The notes under the pieces were generated by a model. The model did not search any database and had not been told where the DNA came from. It saw only the letters and a list, made by a program, of their open reading frames with translations. A stretch of DNA of 5,886 bases. Origin: Acidobacteriota bacterium (lineage in GTDB: Bacteria > Acidobacteriota > Terriglobia > UBA7540). The stretch spans positions 1-5,886 of the forward strand of contig JAKASH010000218.1 of the NCBI GenBank assembly GCA_021828225.1, read 5' to 3'. The position numbers were made by a program, and so were the translations under genes. Below, in pieces: positions 1-5,886 of the stretch; position 1 is the first letter of the stretch; every line of letters begins with the position of its first letter.

Positions 1-116
1 ACATCCTCACCAGAAAACCGGGCAGTAGCCTGATGCAAAGCGGTCTTATTCGTGGAGACACCGTAGTCAGTACACGGCGCCGGCCTTTCTCAGCGTTCCG
101 TCCCCGCAAACCTCAC

Positions 117-146
117 TTGACACTTCACGCAAAGCGGCCGCAAGAT
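117..146 (+). promoter_or_regulatory. Possible sigma70-type promoter upstream of the aminotransferase
   Basis: A perfect TTGACA hexamer lies at 117-122. After an 18-base spacer comes CAAGAT at 141-146, which matches the TATAAT consensus at only three positions. It is the only strong -35 box upstream of the aminotransferase start at 268 and would give a leader of roughly 115 bases. The weak -10 box makes this tentative. Nothing else in 1-267 looks functional. Confidence 0.22.
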
Positions 147-267
147 GATTCATTCCTGCAGTAGTGCCAGCCCGCCGTGTGAGGGCCAGCACTGCTGCTG
201 GCTGAAACTGCCGCGACCGTTCCTGTCGGCCGCAAGACCCCGTGCCGCATCGCAGGAAAGCAGGCCC

Positions 268-1140
268 ATGCTACACAAATTCGTCCATCACAATGAGCGC
301 CTCATTCCAATGGAGGAAGTCCGTCTATCCCCTGGCCAGGCTGGACTTCTGAACGGCTGGGGCGTGTTTACAACTCTGCGGATTTATGGTCGCAGCCCTT
401 TTGCCTTCGACCGCCACTGGCGTCGCCTGACAACCGATGCCAATCGCCTGAGGATTCCGGTGGAATTGAAGGCAGAAACGGTCTTCGAACGTCTTGCCAG
501 TTTGATCGAGGCCAACCATGTGGCGGACGGGTGCGCGCGAATCTACTTAATCTACAACAGGATTGGATACTGGGTCAGCGACGAGCCCATGCCCGACGTC
601 GACTTAATCATGTATACGGCCGATCTGCCCCGGCGCAAAGGTCCCGTGCGCCTGGCGATGCAGGCTCACAACCGTCATGCCGCAAACCTGCTTGCAGGCG
701 TCAAAGTCACGTCCTGGCTGCAAAACGTCTGGATGCTCGACCAGACCTTGCAACGCGGGTTTGACGAAGTGATCCTGCTGAACGAACGGAACGAAGTGGC
801 CGAATGCACCGCCGCAAACATCTTCTGTGTGCGCAACGGGGAGGTCGTAACGCCACCGCTCTCTTCCGGTTGCCTTCCCGGCGTTACCCGCTCAATCCTG
901 CTGGAGATTGGGCATGATGCCGGATTACAAATCAGGGAGGCGCCCTTGACCGTTCAGAATTTGTTTGAGGCCGACGAAGTTTTCATCACTTCGACCACGC
1001 GGGAAGTTCAACCCGTTTCCCAAATCGAAGAGCGGCGGATCGCGCAGGTCGGCGGCCCGGTAACGCGGCGGCTGGCCGAGGCATTCTCGGACTACGTTGC
1101 GCAATCTCTTCTGGAGACAAACTCCAATCCTAAAAGGTAA
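268..1140 (+). CDS. Class IV aminotransferase (branched-chain aminotransferase / aminodeoxychorismate lyase family)
   Basis: A 290-residue PLP-dependent fold-type IV enzyme, presumably cytoplasmic because no signal peptide is seen. The family transfers amino groups (branched-chain or D-amino acids) or cleaves 4-amino-4-deoxychorismate in folate synthesis. Visible motifs in order are: the N-terminal domain with RHWRRL near residues 49-54; the PLP Schiff-base lysine, probably Lys146 in AGVKVTSW; the cofactor-ring glutamate, probably Glu179 in VAECTAANIF; the phosphate-binding GCLPGVTR loop at 201-208; and ITSTTREVQPV at 240-250. Length is normal for the family. The frame is open upstream to an ATG at 145, but those 41 residues are Cys-rich and do not resemble the family. 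The ATG at 268 has AGGAAAG (254-260) seven bases upstream and starts directly in family-like sequence. BCAT, DAAT and ADCL activities cannot be separated by eye, so no symbol is given. Confidence 0.9.
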   Translation: MLHKFVHHNERLIPMEEVRLSPGQAGLLNGWGVFTTLRIYGRSPFAFDRHWRRLTTDANRLRIPVELKAETVFERLASLIEANHVADGCARIYLIYNRIGYWVSDEPMPDVDLIMYTADLPRRKGPVRLAMQAHNRHAANLLAGVKVTSWLQNVWMLDQTLQRGFDEVILLNERNEVAECTAANIFCVRNGEVVTPPLSSGCLPGVTRSILLEIGHDAGLQIREAPLTVQNLFEADEVFITSTTREVQPVSQIEERRIAQVGGPVTRRLAEAFSDYVAQSLLETNSNPKR

Positions 1141-1253
1141 TCCGAACGCATTAGAACAACTCACTCATAATTGAGCAGCAACTGACCTCCGCGTGAACTC
1201 CGTGCCGAGAAGTTGGCTCTAACGTAGACGCCCAAAATCGCCCTGGCCTCCCC

Positions 1254-1282
1254 TTGAAAGTGCCACCAATCTAAGCCATACT
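1254..1282 (+). promoter_or_regulatory. Candidate sigma70-type promoter for the GYD-domain gene
   Basis: TTGAAA (1254-1259, five of six consensus matches) and CATACT (1277-1282, four of six) are separated by exactly 17 bases. Transcription would start near 1289 and leave an untranslated leader of about 170 bases before the ATG at 1459. The long leader is the main reason for doubt. Confidence 0.35.
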
Positions 1283-1445
1283 TGATTTCAAGAGATAACA
1301 AAACAACGAGCGAGCCCCTGGGTGCGAACGCCTGAGGTGCCTCATGATCCGTCAGCGCAAGAATCGAAGCCGCGTTCTTATCCTTTGTGATCCTGGGCGA
1401 TTCCCTGGCCTGCCACAAGACCGAGATTGTTGAAGAGAGGTGCAC

Positions 1446-1454
1446 AAGGAGGTG
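1446..1454 (+). promoter_or_regulatory. Strong Shine-Dalgarno site fixing the GYD gene start
   Basis: AAGGAGGTG is a near-complete complement of the 16S rRNA 3' end. It lies four bases upstream of the ATG at 1459, or about seven from its GGAGG core. It decides against the in-frame GTG at 1387, which would add 24 residues that do not look like the family. Confidence 0.75.
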
Positions 1455-1458
1455 CGCA

Positions 1459-1746
1459 ATGGCAACTTATGTCCTTCTCAGCCGGCTTTCCCCTGAGGCG
1501 TTCCGCGATCCCAAGGACTTCAAGAAGCTGGCAGAGACTGTCACTTCAAAGATCAAGACTGAATGCCCCGGCGTGCACTGGAAACATAGCTTTGCAACGC
1601 TGGGACGATTTGACGTCGTGGACGTCGTCGAAACGGATGACCCGAAGCAGATTGAAAAGGTCGCGATGCTGATCCGCGCTTACGGGCATTCGACGACGGA
1701 GACGCTTCCTGCCACTCCGTGGAAGGAATTCCTGTCGTCACTGTAG
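1459..1746 (+). CDS. GYD domain-containing small protein
   Basis: A 95-residue protein matching the GYD family (PF08734), small ferredoxin-like alpha/beta proteins whose biochemical role is not established. The protein opens with the usual first strand, ATYVLLSRLSPEAF (residues 2-15). A helix follows, and then the family core LGRFDVVDVVE (48-58), where GRFD replaces the name-giving G-Y-D triad. The conserved end follows, with a helix, TTETLPATPWKEFL (79-92). Length equals the usual single-domain size, so it looks complete. No signal peptide or metal-binding motif is seen, so it is probably cytoplasmic. It stands alone: the aminotransferase is 318 bases upstream and the next gene is convergent. 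The family call is firm, but function cannot be deduced. Confidence 0.88.
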   Translation: MATYVLLSRLSPEAFRDPKDFKKLAETVTSKIKTECPGVHWKHSFATLGRFDVVDVVETDDPKQIEKVAMLIRAYGHSTTETLPATPWKEFLSSL

Positions 1747-1876
1747 AAGAACTGGGTCGAAAACCTGCCGGCGCCCGGGTGTGGAAGAGTATTTGTGCGT
1801 AGCTTCGGCCGCGGGCGAGGGAGTGCGAGTGCTCAGTGTCGCATTTCAGCTACGCCGCTTGTCGAGATTCGCAGAT

Positions 1877-3421
1877 CTACTTTCCCTCGATCAGCTTCGC
1901 AAGAGCATTAGTCACTACTTCAGCCGCATCCGGCCCGACAGAGTTTATTTCTCCGTACCAGCGGTGAGGCCTATTCAGCAGCCAGGGTGGTTTGTTGTCC
2001 CATTCCGCCTTTGGGATGATGTACCCGATCTCGTCATCGGCCAAGCCAAAGATGAATTGGTACCGTTTCTTCATGTGGCGCCGCAGAATGGGTTCGAACG
2101 GCGCGTCAGGAAAGTCCGCACCAGGATAACGAGTAATACCACCATTCACCAGCTCCGGATAAATCTCTCCCGGAATTGTTGCAATTTCGGCAACGACTCG
2201 GCTCTTGTCGAGGAACTGCACGTCATCAACTTCCGAGCGGAGGTCCTGGCCCGTCGCGTACTTCACTGTTTTTAGACCGCCCAGTTCCTTCTCGATCCTT
2301 GCCGCCGCGGCAGGGTTGCCACCTCCGTAGCTTTCGATCAATTGGGTAAGGAACGAGATTGGCTTCTCCACGGTAGTCGGGTCAAGTTTGCCGTGCGTGT
2401 AGACAGGCCGTGAATAACCAAAGACGCCCATGCCCTCGTCAAGCCGAAACAGCTCATTGCTGAGGGGAATGTAAATCACCGATTTCCTGATCTTCATTGA
2501 ATCTACGGTGACGTTACGGCCATCGCGTCCAAGCGTGCGCACAACCATCTCGCCCACCATGTTTCCTGCCAGCTTGGCCTTTTCCCAGGTCCCGTCTCTC
2601 GCCACCTGCCCGGTCCCGGTGTCGAGAAGCGACACCTGATTTCCGAGCGTCGAGAGCAGCCCGCCAATCGAGCCATTCACAAACACCGCCGTGCCACCCT
2701 CGTGCTCCTCGACGTACTTGCAAAGCCAGTGAGGATAGTCCGCGGTGATCAGCGTATTGCTGCCACCCAGCGTCTCAGGATGGTCGCTCCAGTTGACGAG
2801 GGTCGCAATCGTCTTACCCGTCGCCACAGAAATAAGGCGCAAGACAAACAGGAAAGGGTCCTTCACGTACGGTGGGCGGCTGTCACCCTGAAGCAGCTTC
2901 AGCAGCGGTGAATGATTGCGGGCAAGTGTCATGCGGGCCGGCTGCATGCTCCTGACTGCACGTTCCGCAGTGTCCGCGATGCGGCCGATAACCCAATTGA
3001 GATACTTCAGATTCACGCCGGACTTGAGTGGTGCGGGTCCCCACAGGCCAAGGGTGTCCGGCCCTTCGTGGTCATGCGTCGAAGCCACGATCACCTGGGT
3101 TACTTCCGGCAACTGGGCTTCAACTTTTGCGCGTACCTTCAGCACGTCCTGGTGGAAAAAGCCGATCAGATCCACCGCGCAAACTACAAGAGTCTTATGC
3201 CCCGCGCCAATCGCCAGACAGCGCGCGTAGAGGTTATCGTGGACGCCGGTTGCCACACGATTGGAACCGAAGCCGGCCATGTAGACTTTTCCGGCGTGGA
3301 TATCCGGCGTGATGATGGTTTTCGCCGCGCCGGCCCGCAACGCAAAGCCCTGCAAGCTGAATAGAATTCCTGCCAGAAACAAAAAAGCTGCTATCTGTTT
3401 ATATCGACGATGTGGGACCAC
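1877..3421 (-). CDS. Secreted neutral/alkaline ceramidase-like hydrolase
   Basis: A 514-residue protein resembling the N-terminal catalytic domain of neutral ceramidases (PF04734), zinc amidases that release fatty acid from ceramide. I start at GTG 3421 because AAGGAGG (3433-3427) sits five bases before it. The ATG codons at 3457 and 3535 add residues ahead of an otherwise normal signal peptide. The signal peptide has a basic stretch HRRYK, a hydrophobic core IAAFLFLAGILFSL, and likely cleavage near AGA at 30-32. Family-like positions are AAKTIITP (33-39), THDHEGP (115-121; His116/His118 as zinc-ligand region), NWSDHPE (210-216; His214), TADYPH (226-231), PGE (Glu419) and FGLADDEIGYIIP (458-470; Tyr467). 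These residues align with the zinc ligands of Pseudomonas ceramidase by my reading only. The GDVSPN active-site signature is absent, and the chain is shorter than the usual 650-750 residues, lacking the C-terminal domain. The fold is likely; ceramide as substrate is uncertain. Confidence 0.82.
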   Translation of the reverse strand: MVPHRRYKQIAAFLFLAGILFSLQGFALRAGAAKTIITPDIHAGKVYMAGFGSNRVATGVHDNLYARCLAIGAGHKTLVVCAVDLIGFFHQDVLKVRAKVEAQLPEVTQVIVASTHDHEGPDTLGLWGPAPLKSGVNLKYLNWVIGRIADTAERAVRSMQPARMTLARNHSPLLKLLQGDSRPPYVKDPFLFVLRLISVATGKTIATLVNWSDHPETLGGSNTLITADYPHWLCKYVEEHEGGTAVFVNGSIGGLLSTLGNQVSLLDTGTGQVARDGTWEKAKLAGNMVGEMVVRTLGRDGRNVTVDSMKIRKSVIYIPLSNELFRLDEGMGVFGYSRPVYTHGKLDPTTVEKPISFLTQLIESYGGGNPAAAARIEKELGGLKTVKYATGQDLRSEVDDVQFLDKSRVVAEIATIPGEIYPELVNGGITRYPGADFPDAPFEPILRRHMKKRYQFIFGLADDEIGYIIPKAEWDNKPPWLLNRPHRWYGEINSVGPDAAEVVTNALAKLIEGK

Positions 3422-3426
3422 CCTGC

Positions 3427-3433
3427 CCTCCTT
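3427..3433 (-). promoter_or_regulatory. Shine-Dalgarno site deciding the GTG start of the ceramidase-like gene
   Basis: AAGGAGG on the minus strand lies five bases upstream of GTG 3421. The alternative ATG at 3457 has only a GGAGG about 15 bases away, too distant for efficient initiation, so the GTG is preferred. Confidence 0.65.
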
Positions 3434-3487
3434 GATCCTTTGGCAAGAAACTGGCATAACACTTTTTGCCAGCCTCCGCAATGTTGT

Positions 3488-3516
3488 TTGAAGAGTCCAT
3501 TGGCTCGCAATAAAAA
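3488..3516 (+). promoter_or_regulatory. Candidate promoter for the leader-deacetylase-hydrolase unit
   Basis: TTGAAG (3488-3493) and TAAAAA (3511-3516) are separated by 17 bases, each matching four of six consensus positions. Transcription would begin around 3522-3525, inside the palindrome at 3521-3532 and about 65 bases upstream of the leader ATG. The match is moderate; the spacing and AT-rich setting support it. Confidence 0.3.
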
Positions 3517-3520
3517 TTTC

Positions 3521-3532
3521 CTGGTAAACCAG
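3521..3532. repeat. 12-base palindrome in the divergent promoter region, possible operator
   Basis: CTGGTAAACCAG has perfect 5-base arms (CTGGT / ACCAG) around AA. It lies between the divergent ceramidase-like and deacetylase genes, at the expected transcription start of the + strand promoter candidate. A regulator bound here could affect both directions, but no regulator gene is in the window and such a short palindrome can arise by chance. Confidence 0.3.
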
Positions 3533-3578
3533 CAAATGGTCCTCCCACGCAGAGCCGAATTAGGATATGCTACCTGTC

Positions 3579-3583
3579 GGAGG
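3579..3583 (+). promoter_or_regulatory. Strong ribosome binding site of the leader reading frame
   Basis: GGAGG lies seven bases upstream of the ATG at 3591, ideal spacing. No in-frame start for the deacetylase lies near it. The deacetylase ATG at 3620 has only a poor CTGGG close by, so ribosomes probably load here and reach the deacetylase through the leader frame. Confidence 0.55.
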
Positions 3584-3590
3584 TGGCAGA

Positions 3591-3623
3591 ATGATGCGGC
3601 CTCTTCGTCAAACCCTGGGATGA
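3591..3623 (+). CDS. Short leader peptide, translationally coupled to the deacetylase
   Basis: An 11-codon frame encodes MMRPLRQTLG and stops at TGA 3621-3623. It has a strong GGAGG at 3579-3583, and its stop overlaps the deacetylase start as ATGA (3620-3623), the classic arrangement for termination-reinitiation coupling. The peptide has no run of one amino acid that would suggest attenuation, so its product may be irrelevant and its translation the point. The alternative is that the deacetylase initiates independently at 3620 and this frame is accidental. Confidence 0.42.
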   Translation: MMRPLRQTLG

Positions 3624-4420
3624 AAAACGGTCTCCTTCTCACAATCTTCCTGATAACCTCTTCAATGGCAGCCATATTTCCCGCGGCTTCGGCCAGGGCC
3701 GCGCAGGAGCGCGCAGGCCACCCGGTTCTCATTCTCGACTACCACCGGTTCAACACCTTTCGGGCCGATAGCATGACGGTGCGGCTTTCCGTCTTCGAGT
3801 TCCAGCTCCAATTCATGGAAGCGCATGGCTATCACTTCATTCCGCTTGCCCGCTATGTGGCTTACAAGATGGGAAAGGCACCAGCGCCACCGGCCAATTC
3901 CGTAGTGGTTACCATGGACGACGGGCACGTGTCGGTTTACACGCGGGCGCTTCCGTTCGTCGAGAAATACCGCATTCCGGTCACCCTGTTCATCTACCCA
4001 TCGGCCATTTCGAACGCCTCTTATGCCATGACATGGCGGCAATTGCGGGCGCTCAAGGCCACCGGGCTCTTTGACATTCAGTCGCACACCTACTGGCACC
4101 CGAATTTCAAGGTCGAGAAGAGGCGCCTGTCTCCAGCCCAATACAACAAGTTCGTCGATATCCAGCTTCGGCGCTCCAAAGAGGTGCTTGACAAAAAGCT
4201 GGGAATCAACGTAACTATGCTGGCCTGGCCATTTGGAATTTATGATGAAGAACTCATACAGAAAGCAAAGCAAGCTGGATACACAGCGGCGTTCGCCCTC
4301 AACGGAAGGCACGCAGGCGACGACGACAACATCATGTCGATTTCGCGCTATCTTGTCACTGATCGCGATAATGGGCGCCTCTTCGAGGAGATTCTTGCCG
4401 GCACGCCCGCGCGGCCCTAG
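3620..4420 (+). CDS. Secreted polysaccharide deacetylase (CE4/NodB fold)
   Basis: A 266-residue exported enzyme of the polysaccharide deacetylase family (PF01522), metal-dependent enzymes that remove N- or O-acetyl groups from sugar polymers such as poly-GlcNAc, chitin or peptidoglycan glycan. MKNG plus a hydrophobic stretch ending in ASARA (residues 23-27) forms the signal peptide, with cleavage likely after Ala27. The NodB motifs are present: TMDDG (98-102; Asp100 as likely base, Asp101 as metal ligand), SHTYWH (155-160; His156 and His160 as metal ligands), and LAWPFGIYD (201-209), the WPFG form seen in PgaB/IcaB-type members in place of RxPY. DYHRF (40-44) precedes the core as in that subgroup. 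Upstream in-frame sequence back to 3410 precedes the signal peptide and is discarded. The gene overlaps the downstream hydrolase by about 50 bases, so they are probably cotranscribed. Catalytic residues look intact; the substrate is unknown. Confidence 0.88.
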   Translation: MKNGLLLTIFLITSSMAAIFPAASARAAQERAGHPVLILDYHRFNTFRADSMTVRLSVFEFQLQFMEAHGYHFIPLARYVAYKMGKAPAPPANSVVVTMDDGHVSVYTRALPFVEKYRIPVTLFIYPSAISNASYAMTWRQLRALKATGLFDIQSHTYWHPNFKVEKRRLSPAQYNKFVDIQLRRSKEVLDKKLGINVTMLAWPFGIYDEELIQKAKQAGYTAAFALNGRHAGDDDNIMSISRYLVTDRDNGRLFEEILAGTPARP

Positions 4421-5747
4421 GTGGCTGCCGGCGGCTGCGTGGCTGAGCTTTGTATTGTCGCCTGCCTGCAGTTTCGCAGGGCCCTGCCGCGGGCGCGTGA
4501 CGGACGCATTGTCCGGGCATCCCATTAGCGGCGCCATCGTAACCATCGGAAGCACGGTTGTCCGCACGGACGGCAGCGGCGTTTTCCAGATCTCCGGCTC
4601 GGGTGACACGGTAGGCGTGCGGGCGGATGGCTACCTGCGGACCGAGATCCCGGCAAGCACCTGTGCCAGCGGCGAACAAGTGGTAAAGCTGACGCCGTTT
4701 CGGCCCAAAGCCCTTTACCTTTCGTTTTACGCCATCGGCACTCCCTCGCTTCGTCACAAAGCTCTTCAACTCATTCACGAGACAGAGTTGAACGCCCTGG
4801 TGATTGACGTCAAAGGCGACCGGGGCATGATCGGCTACCATAGCGCGATTCCCCTTGCCAGAGAAGACGGCGCGCAGAAGATCATCACCATACCGAACCT
4901 GAAGGCGCGTGTGGCAAAGTTGCACCAGCAAGGCCTCTACCTGATCGCCCGCATCGTGACCTTCAAAGACAACCAGCTTGCCTCAGCCAGGCCCGATCTG
5001 GCGGTGAAGACGGATCAAGGAAAGGTCTGGCGTGACACCGAAAACATGGCCTGGACCGATCCTTTCAAGAGAGTTGTTCGCGACTACAACATTGACATTG
5101 CAGTCGAGGCCGCCCAGGCAGGCTTTGACGAGATTCAGTTTGATTACGTCCGCTTTCCGGATAACAAGGGCGTCGTTTTCTCGCAGCCGGATAACGAGGA
5201 CGCGCGCGTGAATACTGTCGCCGAGTTCCTCCGTGAGGCGCGGAAGAGGCTGGCGCCGTACAACGTCTTCCTCTCCGCTGACATTTTCGGCTACGTTTGC
5301 TGGAATCAGAATGACACGGGCATCGGCCAGAAACTCGAGAGCGTCGTGAAAAACGTCGACTACGTCTCGCCCATGCTTTATCCTTCGACGTTCCGATACG
5401 GCATTCCCGGCTACAGGAACCCCGTCGCCAATCCCTTCGAAATTATCCGTCTCACCCTGGACCGCGCCCGCGAGCGTACCGGCATTGACCCCATTCGTTT
5501 CAGGCCGTGGATTCAAGCCTTCCGCGACTACGCATTTGACCGCCGGCAATTCGGTGCGGGGCAGATCAGGGATCAGATTCGTGCCGCCGAAGGCTTCGGC
5601 AGTGACGGTTGGATGATGTGGAATCCGCGCAATATCTACACCACAGCCGGGCTGACCCTTCGGCAGCCCAGGCAGGAAGCGAAGGCCGAAACCCAGCCCG
5701 TGGCGCGCCTTTCACCTCCATCAAGGGTCCGCCTAATTTCAAAGTGA
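4371..5747 (+). CDS. Secreted putative glycoside hydrolase (DUF4015 family) with N-terminal carboxypeptidase-regulatory-like domain
   Basis: A 458-residue two-domain exported protein. Residues 1-36 form a signal peptide: an Arg-rich start, a hydrophobic core from Trp18, and SFA before likely cleavage at 36/37. Residues 39-108 fit a CarboxypepD_reg-like beta-sandwich (GRVTD, PISGA, RTDGSGVF, ADGY). Residues 112-425 match the DUF4015 putative glycosyl hydrolase domain (PF13200), predicted to be a TIM barrel: NALVIDVKGDRG (141-152), GFDEIQFDYVRFP (251-263), SADIFG (302-307), VDYVSPMLYPS (329-339), RPWIQAF (378-384) and GWMMWN (413-418). Asp253/Glu254, Asp258 and Asp304 are candidate acidic catalytic residues, by inference. 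A basic, Pro-containing tail follows. The start is uncertain: ATG 4371 lacks a clear ribosome binding site, while TTG 4395, preceded by GAGGAG at 4385-4390, also gives a signal peptide. Either way it overlaps the deacetylase. Family membership is firm; activity and substrate are unproven. Confidence 0.86.
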   Translation: MGASSRRFLPARPRGPRWLPAAAWLSFVLSPACSFAGPCRGRVTDALSGHPISGAIVTIGSTVVRTDGSGVFQISGSGDTVGVRADGYLRTEIPASTCASGEQVVKLTPFRPKALYLSFYAIGTPSLRHKALQLIHETELNALVIDVKGDRGMIGYHSAIPLAREDGAQKIITIPNLKARVAKLHQQGLYLIARIVTFKDNQLASARPDLAVKTDQGKVWRDTENMAWTDPFKRVVRDYNIDIAVEAAQAGFDEIQFDYVRFPDNKGVVFSQPDNEDARVNTVAEFLREARKRLAPYNVFLSADIFGYVCWNQNDTGIGQKLESVVKNVDYVSPMLYPSTFRYGIPGYRNPVANPFEIIRLTLDRARERTGIDPIRFRPWIQAFRDYAFDRRQFGAGQIRDQIRAAEGFGSDGWMMWNPRNIYTTAGLTLRQPRQEAKAETQPVARLSPPSRVRLISK

Positions 5748-5886
5748 ACCCTTTCCGCCATTCACGATAACGAGTTTCAACGGTCTTTCCGCAAGGCATG
5801 CAAGGGCGGGCAGGCAAGGCATCCCTGAGGCATGGAATCGGCTGGTCGGATGCAGGCCCGTTCTTCGGTTTGTTTCCGGTTCGTTT

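Larger units (their letters stand above)
1141..1458. other. 318-base intergenic region with no convincing gene
   Basis: This gap lies between the aminotransferase stop and the GYD gene. It holds the promoter-like pair at 1254-1282 and a ribosome binding site at 1446-1454. A 94-codon frame is open on the minus strand (1445 to 1161), but its product has no recognisable motif and no good ribosome binding site was noticed, so it is not called. No T-tract terminator hairpin is visible after the aminotransferase; CTCA/TGAG around 1164-1175 is too short a stem. Confidence 0.6.

Noticed and set aside
3..164. Open frame running in from the left edge on the + strand (about 53 codons)
   Set aside because: The residues show no recognisable motif and have an Arg-rich, random composition. 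It could be the tail of an upstream gene but cannot be supported.
145..267. In-frame N-terminal extension of the aminotransferase from ATG 145
   Set aside because: The 41 extra residues are Cys/Pro/Arg-rich and unlike the family. ATG 268 has a properly spaced ribosome binding site and begins at the normal family N-terminus.
1161..1445. 94-codon minus-strand frame in the intergenic gap
   Set aside because: It has no family-like motif and no good ribosome binding site, and it sits opposite the GYD gene's leader. Chance open frames of this size are common at this GC.
1781..2275. 164-codon + strand frame opposite the ceramidase-like gene
   Set aside because: It is antisense to the conserved C-terminal part of that protein (PGE, GYIIP), with no motif of its own.
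3662..4609. 315-codon minus-strand frame opposite the deacetylase and hydrolase start
   Set aside because: It is a shadow frame in GC-rich DNA. The + strand carries clear catalytic motifs and the antisense product resembles nothing I know.
4356..5549. Two long minus-strand frames (4931-4356 and 5549-4983) opposite the hydrolase
   Set aside because: Both are antisense shadows of the well-matched DUF4015 domain.
5649..5669. Perfect 6-base hairpin GGGCTG / CAGCCC near the end of the hydrolase gene
   Set aside because: It lies inside the coding sequence with no following T-tract, so it is not a credible intrinsic terminator.
5791..5822. Direct repeat GCAAGGCAT (5791-5799 and 5814-5822) after the last gene
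   Set aside because: Only two short copies in a purine-rich stretch, with no array or mobile-element context; likely chance.
5832..5886. ATG-started frame running off the right edge
   Set aside because: Only 18 codons are visible, with no properly spaced ribosome binding site and no recognisable sequence.

Overview
The window carries five protein-coding genes plus one very short upstream reading frame, at moderately high GC. No RNA gene, mobile element, CRISPR array or phage gene is visible. Secreted enzymes, a carboxypeptidase-regulatory-like (CarboxypepD_reg) domain, a ceramidase-fold protein and good Shine-Dalgarno sites fit a Gram-negative soil-type bacterium. Acidobacteriota is my best guess; this is inferred from gene content and protein style, not from any marker gene.

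Layout. Bases 1-267 hold no gene I can support. A PLP-dependent class IV aminotransferase follows on + (268-1140). A 318-base gap contains one promoter-like pair, and then a small GYD-domain protein lies on + (1459-1746). A ceramidase-like secreted hydrolase runs on - (1877-3421), convergent with the GYD gene. A 169-base divergent region separates it from a + strand pair: a secreted polysaccharide deacetylase (3620-4420) and a secreted DUF4015-type putative glycoside hydrolase (4371-5747). The last 139 bases are empty as far as I can see.

How the genes may work together. The deacetylase and glycoside hydrolase genes overlap by about 50 bases, and both products have N-terminal export signals. 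They probably form a two-gene unit acting on one extracytoplasmic polysaccharide. The pairing recalls PgaB, where a CE4 deacetylase and a TIM-barrel hydrolase are fused in one chain, although the hydrolase family here is different. A 10-residue leader frame with a strong ribosome binding site ends in an ATGA overlap with the deacetylase start, which suggests translational coupling. The ceramidase-like gene diverges from this unit across a region with a 12-base palindrome, so shared regulation is possible but unproven. The aminotransferase and GYD genes show no functional link to the rest.
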